A stretch of DNA of 64,000 nt from Anaeramoeba flamelloides (GCA_027625915.1 JANTQA010000047.1:3162001-3226000), one strand, 5' to 3'; shown: positions 44,693-56,549, counted from the stretch's first letter. Numbers and translations: made by a program. Notes: generated by a model not told the origin, from the letters alone.

Positions 44693-45706
44693 TGTGATGG
44701 TATTCTTCTTTTAGAGATTTTCCCAAATTAAAAACAAAAAACCAAATTTTAATGACACAAGTGTATCAAAAATTCATAAAAAAAAAAAAAATCTATTGAT
44801 CGTGTACGCTTTTGAAATAAATCTAAAATTTTTTTAAAAAAAAAAACATCAGAATCTTTTCCTAAAAATAATAACCTTCATTTTTATAAAATATTATTTT
44901 TAATTTTTGTTGTTGTTGTTGTTGTTATTGTTTTTTGAAAGATCCAGGAATTGAAATCACATTGGGAAAAATTATATATTTTTTAGAAAATAAATTGAAA
45001 TCAAATTAAGGCATCGATTTTGCACATGTGAAGTTTATAAAAATTGGAAATTGAAAAACAAAATTATCAATATTTATTCAAATTTTCAAAAGCTTTTTTA
45101 GACTATTTTGTGAAATTTTCCTAAATGTAAAAATAGATCTGCTTATTGAACAATCAAAAACAAAAAATTAAAATTATGGTTGAAGTAATGAAAAATTTCA
45201 AATTGATATATTGCAGGATTTTGATCTTTATTTGTGAAGTCGTGTCACCAAATGCCTAGCTGTTACTGAATTGTAGAAAAATTATTGTTGAATAAGGGAT
45301 CGTGCTCTATTTTTTCAAACCTTGGAAAATTTAAACTTGTTTTTTGTTATTCTTGTTTTTGTTGAGAATATATTGACATTTTCTTATCAATTGTAATTCT
45401 AAAAATTAAACTAAAGAGAGGTTTCTTGAGTTGTTGGGATTTATAAAAATATTTGAGTTAACTATATTCTTTTGGAATCTCGACAATTAACTGTGTTTTT
45501 TTTTTCTAGAATTTCCAATTTAATTTTATGGAACCTTGAAGTTTTGGAAAAAAAATAAAAATACAGTAAAATATCTTGATACATTTTGGGTACTTTAAAA
45601 GATTAGAGTGAAATCATAGATTTTGGTTAATATTTCATAATTCATGATAACTTGGTAATATAACCTAAGTGAAAGGTAATTAGAAAAAAAAATGAAAATT
45701 TAGATA

Positions 45707-45904
45707 CAGTCAGTTTCACTTTCAAGACACAAACTTTCAACGAAATTTAAGGTACAAAAAAAATCTCAAATTAAAGGACAAAATCCAAATTCTAGTAAAA
45801 ATAAATTGTAAAAAAAAAAAATTCCAAATTTTGTACCTTAATTTGAGATTTTTTTGTGCCTTAAATTTCTTTGAAAGTTTGTGTCTTAAAAGTGAAACTG
45901 ACTG
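45707..45904. mobile_element. Palindromic MITE with TA target-site duplication (Tc1/mariner type)
   Basis: A 198-base near-perfect palindrome. The left end CAGTCAGTTTCACTTT is mirrored by AAAGTGAAACTGACTG-like sequence at the right end, and both ends are flanked by TA (45705-45706 and 45905-45906). Arms are about 85 bases with only a few mismatches and a short T-free centre. CAGT ends and a TA duplication are hallmarks of the Tc1/mariner superfamily. At this size it can only be a non-autonomous derivative; no transposase is present. Confidence 0.85.
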
Positions 45905-46174
45905 TATTATATACAAAAAAAATTCCATACATTATAATTTTTCTAAAGTTTCAAAACTGAAATACAATAAGTTGATAAAATGTTATTATTTAATTCTGAA
46001 TGGATCAAAATTCTATCAAAATTCTAACCTTTTTAATATATTTTTAAAAAATTTCTACCTAAAAAATTGTAATCCATTTAGGAAGGACATACCCATAAAA
46101 AATGTTCAATATTTTCAATTTGCTCCTTTTGTTACTATTTTTTTAAAAAGAGGAACAAAAACAAAACTCTAATC

Positions 46175-46745
46175 AAAAATTTTAACACACCAAAATTCTT
46201 ATTTCCAAAAAAAAAAATCTTATTTAATCAATTCTAGAAGAAATGCCAAATTAGAACCTTTCACTAATTGAAATACAAATAATTGTTTATAAATTACAAT
46301 CCTCACAAAACAAAAAAATAATTAATTATCTATACCAATAAATCAAGATTCTGTTCAAAAAATTTGGAGAAAGATCAACAAAAAAATATATTAGAAAATT
46401 TGTGAAAATTCACCAACAATTATTGATTGATCAATTGTTCGATACCATTCAACTAATTTTATTCAAATTCTTCTATTCCAAAGAATTCAACTTTAATCAA
46501 ATATCAACCGTTCCAAAAAATTATTGATCAAACGAAATAAGTTACGTAATTCAAAAAATTCAATGAAAGAAAAAAACAACAACATGAATATTATGATTTT
46601 CCTATTTTTCCAAAAATCAGAATTATTTCCAAATTGAATGAAATTGTATAATTGTGATTCTGTTAACTGTTTTAACATGTGGGGAATTGTGGATTTTTGG
46701 TTATTTTGAATGTTCAAAGTAATCATGTGCATTTTTTGAATAATT
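46175..46745 (+). repeat. Dispersed repeat D, copy 2
   Basis: This is the partner of 29165-29735. A 79-codon minus-strand open frame (46493-46732) lies within it. The matching part of copy 1 is not open, though short peptide stretches correspond (NFIQFGNNSDF against NFIQIEYNFDF), so the ancestor may have been coding. Confidence 0.85.
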
Positions 46746-46949
46746 AAATCAAAAGTGTATTAATTTATTGTTTTTAAAAAAAATATGAAAAATTTTTCAG
46801 TAAATCAATGTTTTTAAAAATGCTCAAAATGAATTTGCTTTAAAAATATTTATTTTGAGGTGCTTGTATAAAAAAAAATCAATAATTATATAATTATTTA
46901 TTTATTTTTTATTTTGATTAGTAAAGATAAAATCATAAAATTTTGAAAC

Positions 46950-49900
46950 TTAATCAGAATCTGAGTCAGACCAAATCTGATCGATATCATCTTCATTTTC
47001 AAAATCTTCAATCATATCTGAATTAAAAGAATGAACATTTTCAGATTTTTCACTTGTTTGATCTCCACTACCCGATTTTGAATTTTTTAAATCTAAACTT
47101 GAGTTATCACTAGATTTGTCATCATTTGATTTGCTTTTCTTATTTTCCTTTCCTGAACTTGAATCTGGAAACGAATCAGAATCGGAATCGGAATCAAGAT
47201 TAAGCTGTTCCATCTCTTCCTGTTGGTTATCATCATTTGAATTTTGCTTCTTATTTTCATCATTATCCTCTGAATCTGAGACGATTTTAAAATCTGAACC
47301 AGATTCTGATCGATCAAAGGTAATACCAGATCCAGAACTCCCTTCAGAATGTGATTTGTCATTTTTTTTATTTGATTTTTTTTCAGACTTTTCATTTGAT
47401 TCTTTTTCAGCATTCGAAAAAGAGTCAGTGACTGAAAAATCAGAAAATGATAAGTCAGAATCCTTTTTCTTTTTGCTTTCATTTTCAGATTCTTTTTCAC
47501 TTTCAGATTCTTTTTCACTTTCAGATTTTGATGATTTTGAAGAAATGTTTTCAATTAGATCAGCTTGTAAATTATCGTTTTCTTGATTTTTTTCGGAATT
47601 AACAATATCGGGTTCAGAATATGATTCTGTAATTGGTGGAAGATCTAAGTTATCGTCATCATTTGAACTTGTTGAATGTGAAGCAGAATTGCTTTTTTGA
47701 TTATTTTCACTTTCGGATTGTTTTTCACTTTCTGATTCTTTCTCACTTTGGCTTTCTTTTTCCTTTTCCTTTTCACTTTCAGATTTACTTTCACTTTCAG
47801 ATTTTGATGATTTTGATGAATTTGAAGAAATGGTTACATTGTCAGATTTTGATGATTTGCTTTCACTTTCAGATTTACTTTCATTTTCATTTTCTTGATT
47901 TTTTTCGGAATTAGCAAGATCGGGTTCAGAATATGATTCTGTAACTGATGAGATACCGAAGTTATCATCGTCATTTGAACTTGTTGAATGTGAAGCAGAA
48001 TTGTTTTTTTGATTATTTTCACTTTCTGATTGCTTTTCACTTTCGGATTCTTTCTCACTTTCCTTTTCCTTTACCATTACCATTACCTTTTCCCTTCCCT
48101 TTTCCTTTTCTTTTTCTTTTTCATTTTCAGAGTCGCTTTCACTTTCAGATTTTGATGATTTTGATGAATTTGAAGAAATGGTTACAGTGTCAGAGTTTGA
48201 AGATTTTTCAGAGTTTGATTTTGACTGCATTTCGTTTTGAATTAAAATTGATGATTCAATTGGTTTTTCTTTTTCTTTCCCTTCTCCCTTTCCTTTTCCT
48301 TTTCCTTCCCCCTTTCCTTTTTCTTTTCCTTTTCCTTTTTGATTTTCATTTTCATTTTCATTTTCATTTTCTGATTCATCTGAAAAATTAAATAATGAAT
48401 TATTATCATCAACATCATCATCAATATCAACATCATCATCATCATCATCATCATCTTCATCATCATGTGATGGATTTAAAAATAATTGTTCTTGAGAAGA
48501 CGAAGAATTTTCGGAACGAACCTTCTTTTTGACTTTTTTTCTTTTTTCTTTTTCAGATTCATCCACCGAAGAAAAAAATAAAGGATCGTCACTCGTTGAT
48601 TCCGAGATATTTTTTGAAACTGGTTTGATTATAAAATTTTTCGAAAAGGAATTTGTTTTATTAACCTTATGTTCCGTATTACTGAGATTTTTATTTTGTA
48701 AATGTGGTAAAGTTTTCATTAAACGAGCCCAAACATGGTCAGGATTGCCACCAGGATTTCCTAATCTTTTGGCTTCAAAGAAATAGGAAATAAAGGTAAT
48801 TATTAAATTCCGCTCTTGACTCGAATTTGCGGCTATTAACGCGTCGTCCATTTCAAAATTGGTCATTTTTTTTTTTTTTAAAAAAGAAAGTTTGCCCAAA
48901 AAATACTTTTTACCTTTTATATGGATCAATTTATCATCATTTTCAACTTGTTCAATTTTAAATTCAGAATCAAACATAAACTTTTTGATCACTGTGTTGC
49001 CAATACCAACTGTGATCCCGGTTTTGCGGGTCCGGATAAACCCTGCTAAAAAGGGGAATTCTCTATTTACCATCACAGAGCAAAGAAAATTGGCTGCGCT
49101 CTTTCCCCAATAAGCCTTTAATGCGGTATGAATCGTCTTTCTTTCTTCTTGGGGTTTACTGTTTGCGATATATTGATTATTGGGGTTAAACAGTGTGTGA
49201 TAGGACACCAAGTGTTCTCTTAATCTTCTTTTCGGCTTAATGTTGTTAGGCAAGACGGTTGTGTTGACCATCTGTGGATCAATGTACCTTACCCGTGGAT
49301 TATAGCCAATAGATTTATCTTTGCCGTTGCTTTGGTTGAAAATTAAAAACAAAAAAATAATTATATATTTGATTTCCAAACTTGGGGTCTCAATCAAAAT
49401 TGCCTTTTCATTTTTATGATTAACAAACGTAACCAATTTACTATTTTTTTGTTTATATAAATAAATGGAAAATGATTCGGGATTCCATTTTGATTTCAAC
49501 GCACTGCGGAGACCGTTGCTTTTCTGATTATTATAAGCATTGACATTATTGCCCTTAATATTAAAAGCAAAGACTATTTCAAACCTTTTTTTGTCAATTT
49601 TAATTAACGCAAAACTTTTTTGTTCATTTTCGATATCCCAACACCGAATTGGTAGCGATACACTACCAAGACGCGCATAGCGGATTGCATTTTCAAAACA
49701 TATTTCATATTGCTTCTTATTCGTGTTAATAAATTCTTGATAACTCGGCTCAAGTAACGCAATATCAATTAATTTCCATCTATTGAATACATTTAAAATG
49801 AAAAAATTTTCAAGCAGGTATTTTTCATTTTTTGAATATTTTAATAATGATGGCATCACCTTTTGACTATGAAGACATGAATCTATTTTTGGATCGACTA

Positions 49901-51500
49901 AAGACAGCCCTTGTTGTTTTAGCTTGTTGAAATTTCTTGTTTTGATTTTTTCTTTTTTTTTTTTCAATTTTTGTTTTTTCTTTTCCTTAAATGTATCAAT
50001 TTCATAATTTTGAGATCTGATTAATTTTTTTTTTAATTTGATTAATTTTTCTAAAGTTTCGATCTGTTCTTTTTCTTTGCGTAATCTCCTTTGAAGTCGT
50101 TTTAAGTGCACATTTTGTTTTTTGTTCTTCCCCTTTTTCCGATTTGGTTTTGTTTTTTGTTTTTTAATTTTCCTATTTTTTTTTTTTGAAGATGAAGAGA
50201 TTGATTCACTATCTTCTTTTCCTTTTCCTTTTCCTTTTCTTTTTCCTTTTGCTTTTCCTTTTCCTTTTCCTTTTCCTTTTCCTTTTGATTCCCCCTTTCC
50301 TTTTTCTTTTTCCTTTTCTTTTTCTTTTTCTTTTTCCCTTCCCCTTCCCCTTTCCTTTTCCTTTTCCTTTTCCTTTTCCTTTTCCTTTTCTGTTTCTTCT
50401 GATGTTAGATCAAGATCAAGGTCACTATTTGAAGACATTAAATTACTAATGGGAAAAGATTCACTTTCAGAAAGAATATTTTTCTCTTTATTTGAATGTT
50501 TTTGCTCATTTTCAGATTCAGAAAAATTAGAGACATTTGAGAAATCAGAATATTTGGGAGAATTGGAAGATTTGGGAGATTTGGGAGAACTGGAAGATTT
50601 GAGAGAACTGGAAGATTTGAAAGAACTAAAAGAATCGCTATCTTTTTTTTCGTAACCACTATCACTGTCATCGCCCCCATCAATATTTGAAATGGACTCT
50701 TGAGAAATTTTTTTTGTATAGTCCAAGATTTCATTATCGGATATTTTTAGGGCATTTCGCTCAAAGATAATTTGAATTTCATTTTCCATTTCACCCTCGT
50801 TCAGTTCTTTTTGAGAATCCAATTCTATTAAATCTTGCAAGAATTGTTGCAAAGTTAATTCAATTTTCGAATTTTCAGTGTCGAGGTTCTTGAATTGTTC
50901 TTCAGGATCGATCAAAAGATCGTGCCAATATGGATTCTTATAAACTTTTTTTTTGATTAATTCTCCAACTTTTAAAGTGGAATATTTTTTTACTTTGTCT
51001 TTTAATTGGATTTTTCGAGATTTGTTTTGGTCGTCCTTTATTACTCCTTTCTTTTTAACCTTACCAATGACCCAAAAGATTGATTCAATAAATTTAATTG
51101 TTGTTTGATAATTATTTTTAATTAGCTTGTTCACCAGAAACATTTCCTTTTGCGGGAAACGATAAATGTGAAATAAAACCTCCTTAAAGGTCGTGATATT
51201 CTCGGCTAATTGGACTTTGTTGAATTCAGTCTTTTTCACTTTGATTTCTTGTGTTGGCGCAAAGATATTTAAAAACGACAGAAGCACGACATAGCCGTTT
51301 TCAGATCCTACAATTGAAGAGATTGTCATGTTTTCATCCTCAAATGCTTGTTGAAAGTGTGATCGTATTTGGAAGAGGTAGTGCGCTAAACTTAATTGTT
51401 GAAGGCTGTTAATTGCCTTTGTTTTGATTTGTGATCGATTTGAAAAATGCTGTTCAATTTTTTCTCCAATTGGTTGCAGGCTTGTTGATAACTGAGTCAT
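46950..51500 (-). CDS. Large CH-like/PH-like protein with giant acidic EK/GK-rich tail
   Basis: One open frame of 1516 residues from MTQLSTSLQP, no intron. Residues 25-150 resemble a calponin-homology (CH) domain: GYVVLLSFLNIF, then VQLAENITTFKEVLFHI, LVNKLIKNN and TIKFIESIFWVI, the helix order of actin- or microtubule-binding CH folds. Residues about 370-440 are EK, then GK dipeptide runs, followed by a basic coiled coil (about 465-535). Residues 610-720 and 800-907 each look PH-like: beta-strand-rich, closing with a helix (EIKYIIIFLFLIFN; SQERNLIITFISYFFEAKR). From about 937 the chain is almost only Ser, Glu, Asp, Lys and Asn, with a duplicated block (ENNQKNNSASHSTSSNDDDN and its near twin). 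CH and PH calls rest on eye alignment. A cytoskeletal or membrane-linked scaffold role is inference. I recognise no orthologue. Confidence 0.75.
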   Translation of the reverse strand: MTQLSTSLQPIGEKIEQHFSNRSQIKTKAINSLQQLSLAHYLFQIRSHFQQAFEDENMTISSIVGSENGYVVLLSFLNIFAPTQEIKVKKTEFNKVQLAENITTFKEVLFHIYRFPQKEMFLVNKLIKNNYQTTIKFIESIFWVIGKVKKKGVIKDDQNKSRKIQLKDKVKKYSTLKVGELIKKKVYKNPYWHDLLIDPEEQFKNLDTENSKIELTLQQFLQDLIELDSQKELNEGEMENEIQIIFERNALKISDNEILDYTKKISQESISNIDGGDDSDSGYEKKDSDSFSSFKSSSSLKSSSSPKSPKSSNSPKYSDFSNVSNFSESENEQKHSNKEKNILSESESFPISNLMSSNSDLDLDLTSEETEKEKEKEKEKEKERGRGREKEKEKEKEKEKGKGESKGKGKGKGKGKAKGKRKGKGKGKEDSESISSSSKKKNRKIKKQKTKPNRKKGKNKKQNVHLKRLQRRLRKEKEQIETLEKLIKLKKKLIRSQNYEIDTFKEKKKQKLKKKKEKIKTRNFNKLKQQGLSLVDPKIDSCLHSQKVMPSLLKYSKNEKYLLENFFILNVFNRWKLIDIALLEPSYQEFINTNKKQYEICFENAIRYARLGSVSLPIRCWDIENEQKSFALIKIDKKRFEIVFAFNIKGNNVNAYNNQKSNGLRSALKSKWNPESFSIYLYKQKNSKLVTFVNHKNEKAILIETPSLEIKYIIIFLFLIFNQSNGKDKSIGYNPRVRYIDPQMVNTTVLPNNIKPKRRLREHLVSYHTLFNPNNQYIANSKPQEERKTIHTALKAYWGKSAANFLCSVMVNREFPFLAGFIRTRKTGITVGIGNTVIKKFMFDSEFKIEQVENDDKLIHIKGKKYFLGKLSFLKKKKMTNFEMDDALIAANSSQERNLIITFISYFFEAKRLGNPGGNPDHVWARLMKTLPHLQNKNLSNTEHKVNKTNSFSKNFIIKPVSKNISESTSDDPLFFSSVDESEKEKRKKVKKKVRSENSSSSQEQLFLNPSHDDEDDDDDDDDVDIDDDVDDNNSLFNFSDESENENENENENQKGKGKEKGKGEGKGKGKGEGKEKEKPIESSILIQNEMQSKSNSEKSSNSDTVTISSNSSKSSKSESESDSENEKEKEKEKGREKVMVMVKEKESEKESESEKQSESENNQKNNSASHSTSSNDDDNFGISSVTESYSEPDLANSEKNQENENESKSESESKSSKSDNVTISSNSSKSSKSESESKSESEKEKEKESQSEKESESEKQSESENNQKSNSASHSTSSNDDDNLDLPPITESYSEPDIVNSEKNQENDNLQADLIENISSKSSKSESEKESESEKESENESKKKKDSDLSFSDFSVTDSFSNAEKESNEKSEKKSNKKNDKSHSEGSSGSGITFDRSESGSDFKIVSDSEDNDENKKQNSNDDNQQEEMEQLNLDSDSDSDSFPDSSSGKENKKSKSNDDKSSDNSSLDLKNSKSGSGDQTSEKSENVHSFNSDMIEDFENEDDIDQIWSDSDSD
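47600..48230 (-). repeat. Internal coding duplication, period about 310-350 bases
   Basis: Within the acidic tail of the CH/PH-like protein, the blocks cgggttcagaatatgattct, tgaacttgttgaatgtgaag and gaatttgaagaaatggttac each occur twice in the same order. They encode twin segments such as NSASHSTSSNDDDN, VTESYSEPD or ITESYSEPD, and VTISSNSSKSSKSESES. Confidence 0.85.
50210..50400 (-). repeat. Hexanucleotide purine tract coding EK and GK dipeptides
   Basis: On the coding strand this is an almost pure GAAAAG/GGAAAA-type hexamer array. The phase of the G pair decides whether it reads Glu-Lys or Gly-Lys, with short Arg-Gly and Ser interruptions. Shorter arrays of the same kind occur at about 33277-33310 (CBP80), 47755-47790 and 48270-48350. 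Confidence 0.9.
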
Positions 51501-54500
51501 AACCTTGATTTTAAATTAAAGATTGAAATTCAATTGCAATTTTTTTTTAGAAAAGAGTTGAATTTAATTATTTTTTGATAAAAAAAAAAAAAAAATAATA
51601 ACAAAGAAAAAAGAAAAAATGACAAATTAATAATTCTGCCAGAAAAGTAAAAACAATCTAAAAATGAGAAACTAATTCAATAAAAAGTGTTTTAAATAAG
51701 TTTCCCTTCCTTTTTGATATCACCCCTCATTTATTTTTTGGGAATCTAAAACTTTTTTCGGTTAGATCCAAACTCTTGGATTAACGTTTTAAGTTAATTT
51801 TGTGAACTTGTAAATAATCTTGTTCATTTTTTATATCGACAAGGAATGGGAATTTTTGGTTGTCTGAAGGAACTTGTTTTATTATTTTCGGGTTGACAAA
51901 GTTTTCTTTTTCTTTTTTTTATTTTCAAACAAGGATAATTTTTGATACATAAGATATGTTGGTTTACCAAAGTATTGTTCTAAAATTATAAGAGAGTTTC
52001 TGTTTAAGAACAAAAAAGTTGTCTTTATTCCATGAAGAAAACGAATTTTGGATATTTGAAAATTTATTTTGTCTGTTGGATATGTTTTTTCAATAATTTT
52101 TTTTAGACACAATGTGAAACCGAATGGAAAAAGAACATGAGAGATAATAATTTGGAATCTAAAAATTTTGTAATTCCATTTTTTTCTTTATTCACTCTTC
52201 TGAAAAAATAAAAATCAAAATGTAATTTGACAAACCTATTACTCCAATTATCATTTCATCCTTGTGAATAAAATTTTATTTAAGAGATAAACAACATTAC
52301 AGGAACACAAAATCTTGAGGCTGTTGAATTTATTCTTGTTAAAAGTACAAGGATTTTTTAAAAGTCTACATTCAAGAAAAAAAGGTCTATTTTGGGTAAA
52401 AATTTTTAAATGGAGGTAATTATGAATTTTAGTTAAACTCGAATTTTGAATTCGTTATTTTGAAAGATAATAACTATTAGTTCTGAAAACACTCTTTTTG
52501 TCTTCAAAAAACAGAAATAGGGAAAAAAATACTATGGGTAAATATTCTGTAACTTAGGTTTTGCAGACTTTAAAAAAAAGAGTAAAATCAAGGTTTTTTA
52601 CTTTATTCTTTGGAATTCTGGAAAGTCAAATGAAGGTTACAGATAAGCACCATAGAGTGCCTTGATTTTCTTGAGTTTTTCAGTTTATTATAATTTTCCA
52701 AGAACAAAATGAAAAGTTTTATTTCAATTTCCAAAATGAATATGGATTAAAACTGCTACAATCAATTTAGTAGAGTAAAAACTTTGTCTTCGAGTTATCT
52801 AAGGAAGTTAGTTTATAGTCGAAAAATATCATTTCTAAATGATCTTGTAAAGATCTAAGAGTTTCTTCTACTTAGAAACCAGAAAAAGATTTTGGAGAAT
52901 TTGAACTAAAAATTTTCATTTTTTAATTGGAAAATTATAATCAACAGAAAATCTAACAGTGGATTTTTTATTTCAAAAGAAACAAACAAAATCTCTGAAA
53001 TTTACTTGATTCTTTTAAATTCTAGCAAACCTAACCGAATATCAAACAAAAATTATTTTTTTCAATTTAAAAGAACAAATAATTCTTTATATATTTGTTG
53101 CAATAAAAGGAATTAAAATTATTTTTCAGCTTTCCAAAAAAAGATTGAATAAATCATGTAACACTTCAAATATTTTAATTGTGTAAACTATTTACGAGTA
53201 TTAATTTCTCTCTTTTGAATTGGGACTTTAATGATTTATTTTAATTCTTGTAGTTATTGTGATTATTTAGGAAATATGAATGAAAATTTTAAACTTTTTA
53301 TTTTGCAATAAATAGTGTAAAAAATAATTGATTCCCAATTTGAAAGTATTCACCAGATTTAAAATACTTTGAAAATATAATAAAATAACCTCTTAATTGT
53401 GAACAAAAAATTTTTTCTTATTTTTAGTATTAAATTAAAAAAAATATTAATAGAACCTGGAATATTGGATTTTTTTAATTAAAATTTATTATATCAATAA
53501 AAAGAATTATTGATAAAAGATCTTTTTATTAACAAATAGTGTTAATTATATTTGAAGATATTAAAAAGTGAAAAATTAGCAAATGTGTAATTTTTTTTTC
53601 AAAAATTTTTGTTTCATGAACGTGTTAAGTTATGTAAGGCAAATCACAAATTGAAAACACCAATTATTCGATATTTGAATAACATTAAAATTTGGACTTA
53701 TGGTAATCCTTTTCCAATTCTAAATAGTTCTTTCATTTAGAGTTCTCAAAATATTCACCAATATAACCATAAAACAATAAAAAAATAAAAAAAATTACAC
53801 ACCCAATTTACCATTTAAAACTTTTCAATAAAAATACAAATGCAACATATTGATATAATTTTTTTCCAAGTAAAATTCCAATACAAGTAAATAAATAGTC
53901 AAAAAAAAGAACGAAACTATTAAATATTGAATAAATGTAACAAATATTCAGGTTACTGATTCTCAGTTGATTAGAAAATTCTCAATTACGAAAAAGCAAA
54001 CAGCTGATTCCTTGAATTTTCTCCCTCATATTTTGTAAATTTATGGATTTTAATTTTTTTACCTGATTAATTTCCATAAAAACAACATAATTGAACACAA
54101 ACAAATTATACCCCTTTTTATTATTGCTAGTCTTCATCAAAAGAATCCCAAGTTTATTTTTTCTTAGTTTTTTAATCAAAATACTATTCAAATTAAGTGT
54201 AGAAATCCCATTTTAGAAGTTTTGAATTTCGATTTGTAATTTCAAATCGAATAATCGAAATCCCTTTTTTAACCAAATACATGGATATTTTAATAAATTA
54301 GGATATGTAATATATATTGTATAATATAAACTAGATTTCAAAAAGTTTGACTCACTTTATAATGTTAATTAAAGCTGTTTTGAAGGTTTATTTCATTATT
54401 ATAAAAAAATATTTTCAAATTTTTGGATGAGACTCATTTTTACTAAACTTGCAAATTTTGATTTTAGTTTTTCAAATTTTTGTTTTTCTTTTCAAATTTT

Positions 54501-54539
54501 AGTTTTTCTTTTCTTTGTTTATTTCTTTATTTTTTTTTT

Positions 54540-54990
54540 TTTGTTTTTCTTTTTCTTTTTGATTTTTTTTTTTAACTTTTTTTTTTCAATTTTTTTTTTT
54601 TTTTGCCAAAAGATCATGTGGAAAAAAAAAGAGATCTTCGAAAAGACAAATAATCACGATGAAAAATTCAACTATTTAATGTTATTTAAAATAAATTTAA
54701 TTATTCATAAAAAATCCATATGTTTGTCAACTTTTTTTCAGTGAAATTTCAGTAATCAAAACCATTAATGCACATTTCACAAATTGTGATCAACTTTTTT
54801 TTTTAGTTTTTAGTTTTATTATTTTTAATTTTTAATTTTTATAATATCATGTTTTTATATATTTAGAATGATTTATAAACGAATTATAAATCAAATTTAA
54901 TTATTTTTTGTTCTTGAATACTAAATGATAATTTTTTTCTTCAATTTATTATTTCAGGCGAGTCACACTTTTTGAAATGGTGTTTATTTT
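54540..54990 (+). repeat. Dispersed repeat B, copy 2
   Basis: This is the partner of 8470-8905. Here no family A sequence precedes it, in contrast to copy 1. Confidence 0.7.
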
Positions 54991-55129
54991 TCATAACAAT
55001 CAACAAATGAAAATCAAAAAAAAATATTAAATAACCGATCCAGAAGAAAGAAAAATACTATATTAATTGACCTTATTAGTAATATTTAATCTAATTATTT
55101 TTTTTTGTTTTACTTAATATTAATTATAA

Positions 55130-55510
55130 TTCTTCTTGAAATAGAAAAAATTAAATTGTAAATTTTTTTAGAAAAAAAAAATACGACTTATTTCTAAAGA
55201 ATTACCAAAATAATATTTTAATTGTTATTTCCATTTAATTAATTTAATTCAAGATTTAGTTAAAAAATATGATTTTTTATAATTCTTCTAACCTAAATAA
55301 TCAGTTTTTTTATATGTCTTTGTTTTGATTTTAAAATTCCTTAATTATCAAATAGTAAGTAAAAATAAAAATTATTCTTGATTTTTAAAAAATTTCCACC
55401 AAAATTTCAATTCATTTAAGTCATAATTTTTATAGACATTTCTTGGATTATAAGTAATTCAATCACTTTCAGTTTAATCTTTGAAGTAATTTTTGTTTTT
55501 TTAATTTTTG
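55130..55510 (-). repeat. Possible partial copy 3 of dispersed repeat G
   Basis: Shares ttatttctaaagaatt followed by ccaaaat, then a ttttaatt block, and later aattc with tttaatctttgaa, in the order of 18540-18870 and in the same orientation. It is more diverged than copies 1 and 2. Confidence 0.45.
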
Positions 55511-56549
55511 ATAAAAATCTTTTTAAAAAAAATATTGAAAATTAAATTTGTAAAAAAAATTCAAGTAAAAAAAGAAACAAATATGGTATGCATCGTGAGC
55601 ATGTAATCCAAATTATTATTTAACAAACCAAACTAAAAATATTTTATAATTTATTTATTTATTGTTTTTTTTTCAATTTTTAGGTGGAGTTTTGAAATTA
55701 AAATTTGAGTTTTTTCTAAAAATATAATATTATGTTTTTTTTTTCAATAATATAGTTTGAAGAAAAAATAATAAAATAGTTATTTAAAAATTTTAAAATT
55801 TCATAAAAATAGATTTAAAATTACTATGGAAATTTACTTTTGCAATTTTTCACACTAAAAAAAATTGAACCTTTCAGACTTGATACTTCTTCACTAATAT
55901 AAATACGAATGTTGAAAAAAAGAGTTTTTGCAATTTTAGAGATAAAAAAAGAGTTCCATGCAATTACACACAATACTGTAATATTAAAAGAAATCACCAT
56001 TTTGATTTTTGGTATCAAATGGATTTTAAATATAAAATCGTTTGGCGAATATTGATCTTGCATTTTTTTTTTAAAAAAATAAATTTCAAACAAATTATTA
56101 GTATTCACCAAACGATTTTTGGATTAAAATTATCTTTAGTTCATTAATATAATCAGAAATTATATTTACTATTGCCAAAATTTGAATAAATACATGTAAA
56201 TCTTTATTTATCTCAAAAATTGAATAAAATCTATTTTTTACAATATTCCATATTTAAACTTGTATCCAACCACAATAATATAAAAAATACTATTTTTTTT
56301 TATTTAAAAAGATAATTTTTCAACCAATGGGATTCTTTTTACCCAGTTTCAATAATATACAAACCCCCTTTCAAACAAAATGAAACATTTCAGAAATCGC
56401 CAATACCATTTAATTTGACTGTTAATAAGATTATTAACTATTGATAATTTTCATTAAAATTATTCATTTTTTCATTTTTTATTTTTATTTTTTGGATATC
56501 GAACAGTTAGAAAAAGCAAAAACAAAATAAGAACATAAAAATTTGGGAA

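Larger units (their letters stand above)
44693..46949. other. Intergenic region between convergent RGG and CH/PH-like genes
   Basis: 2.3 kb of 3'-to-3' spacer holding a TA-flanked MITE (45707-45904) and repeat D copy 2. Short open frames at 45737-45928, 45831-46172 and 46493-46732 overlap these repeats and are not supported. Confidence 0.75.

Noticed and set aside
55824-56111. 95-codon minus-strand frame
   Set aside because: No family signal; it overlaps a short inverted repeat and has low-complexity AT-rich codons.
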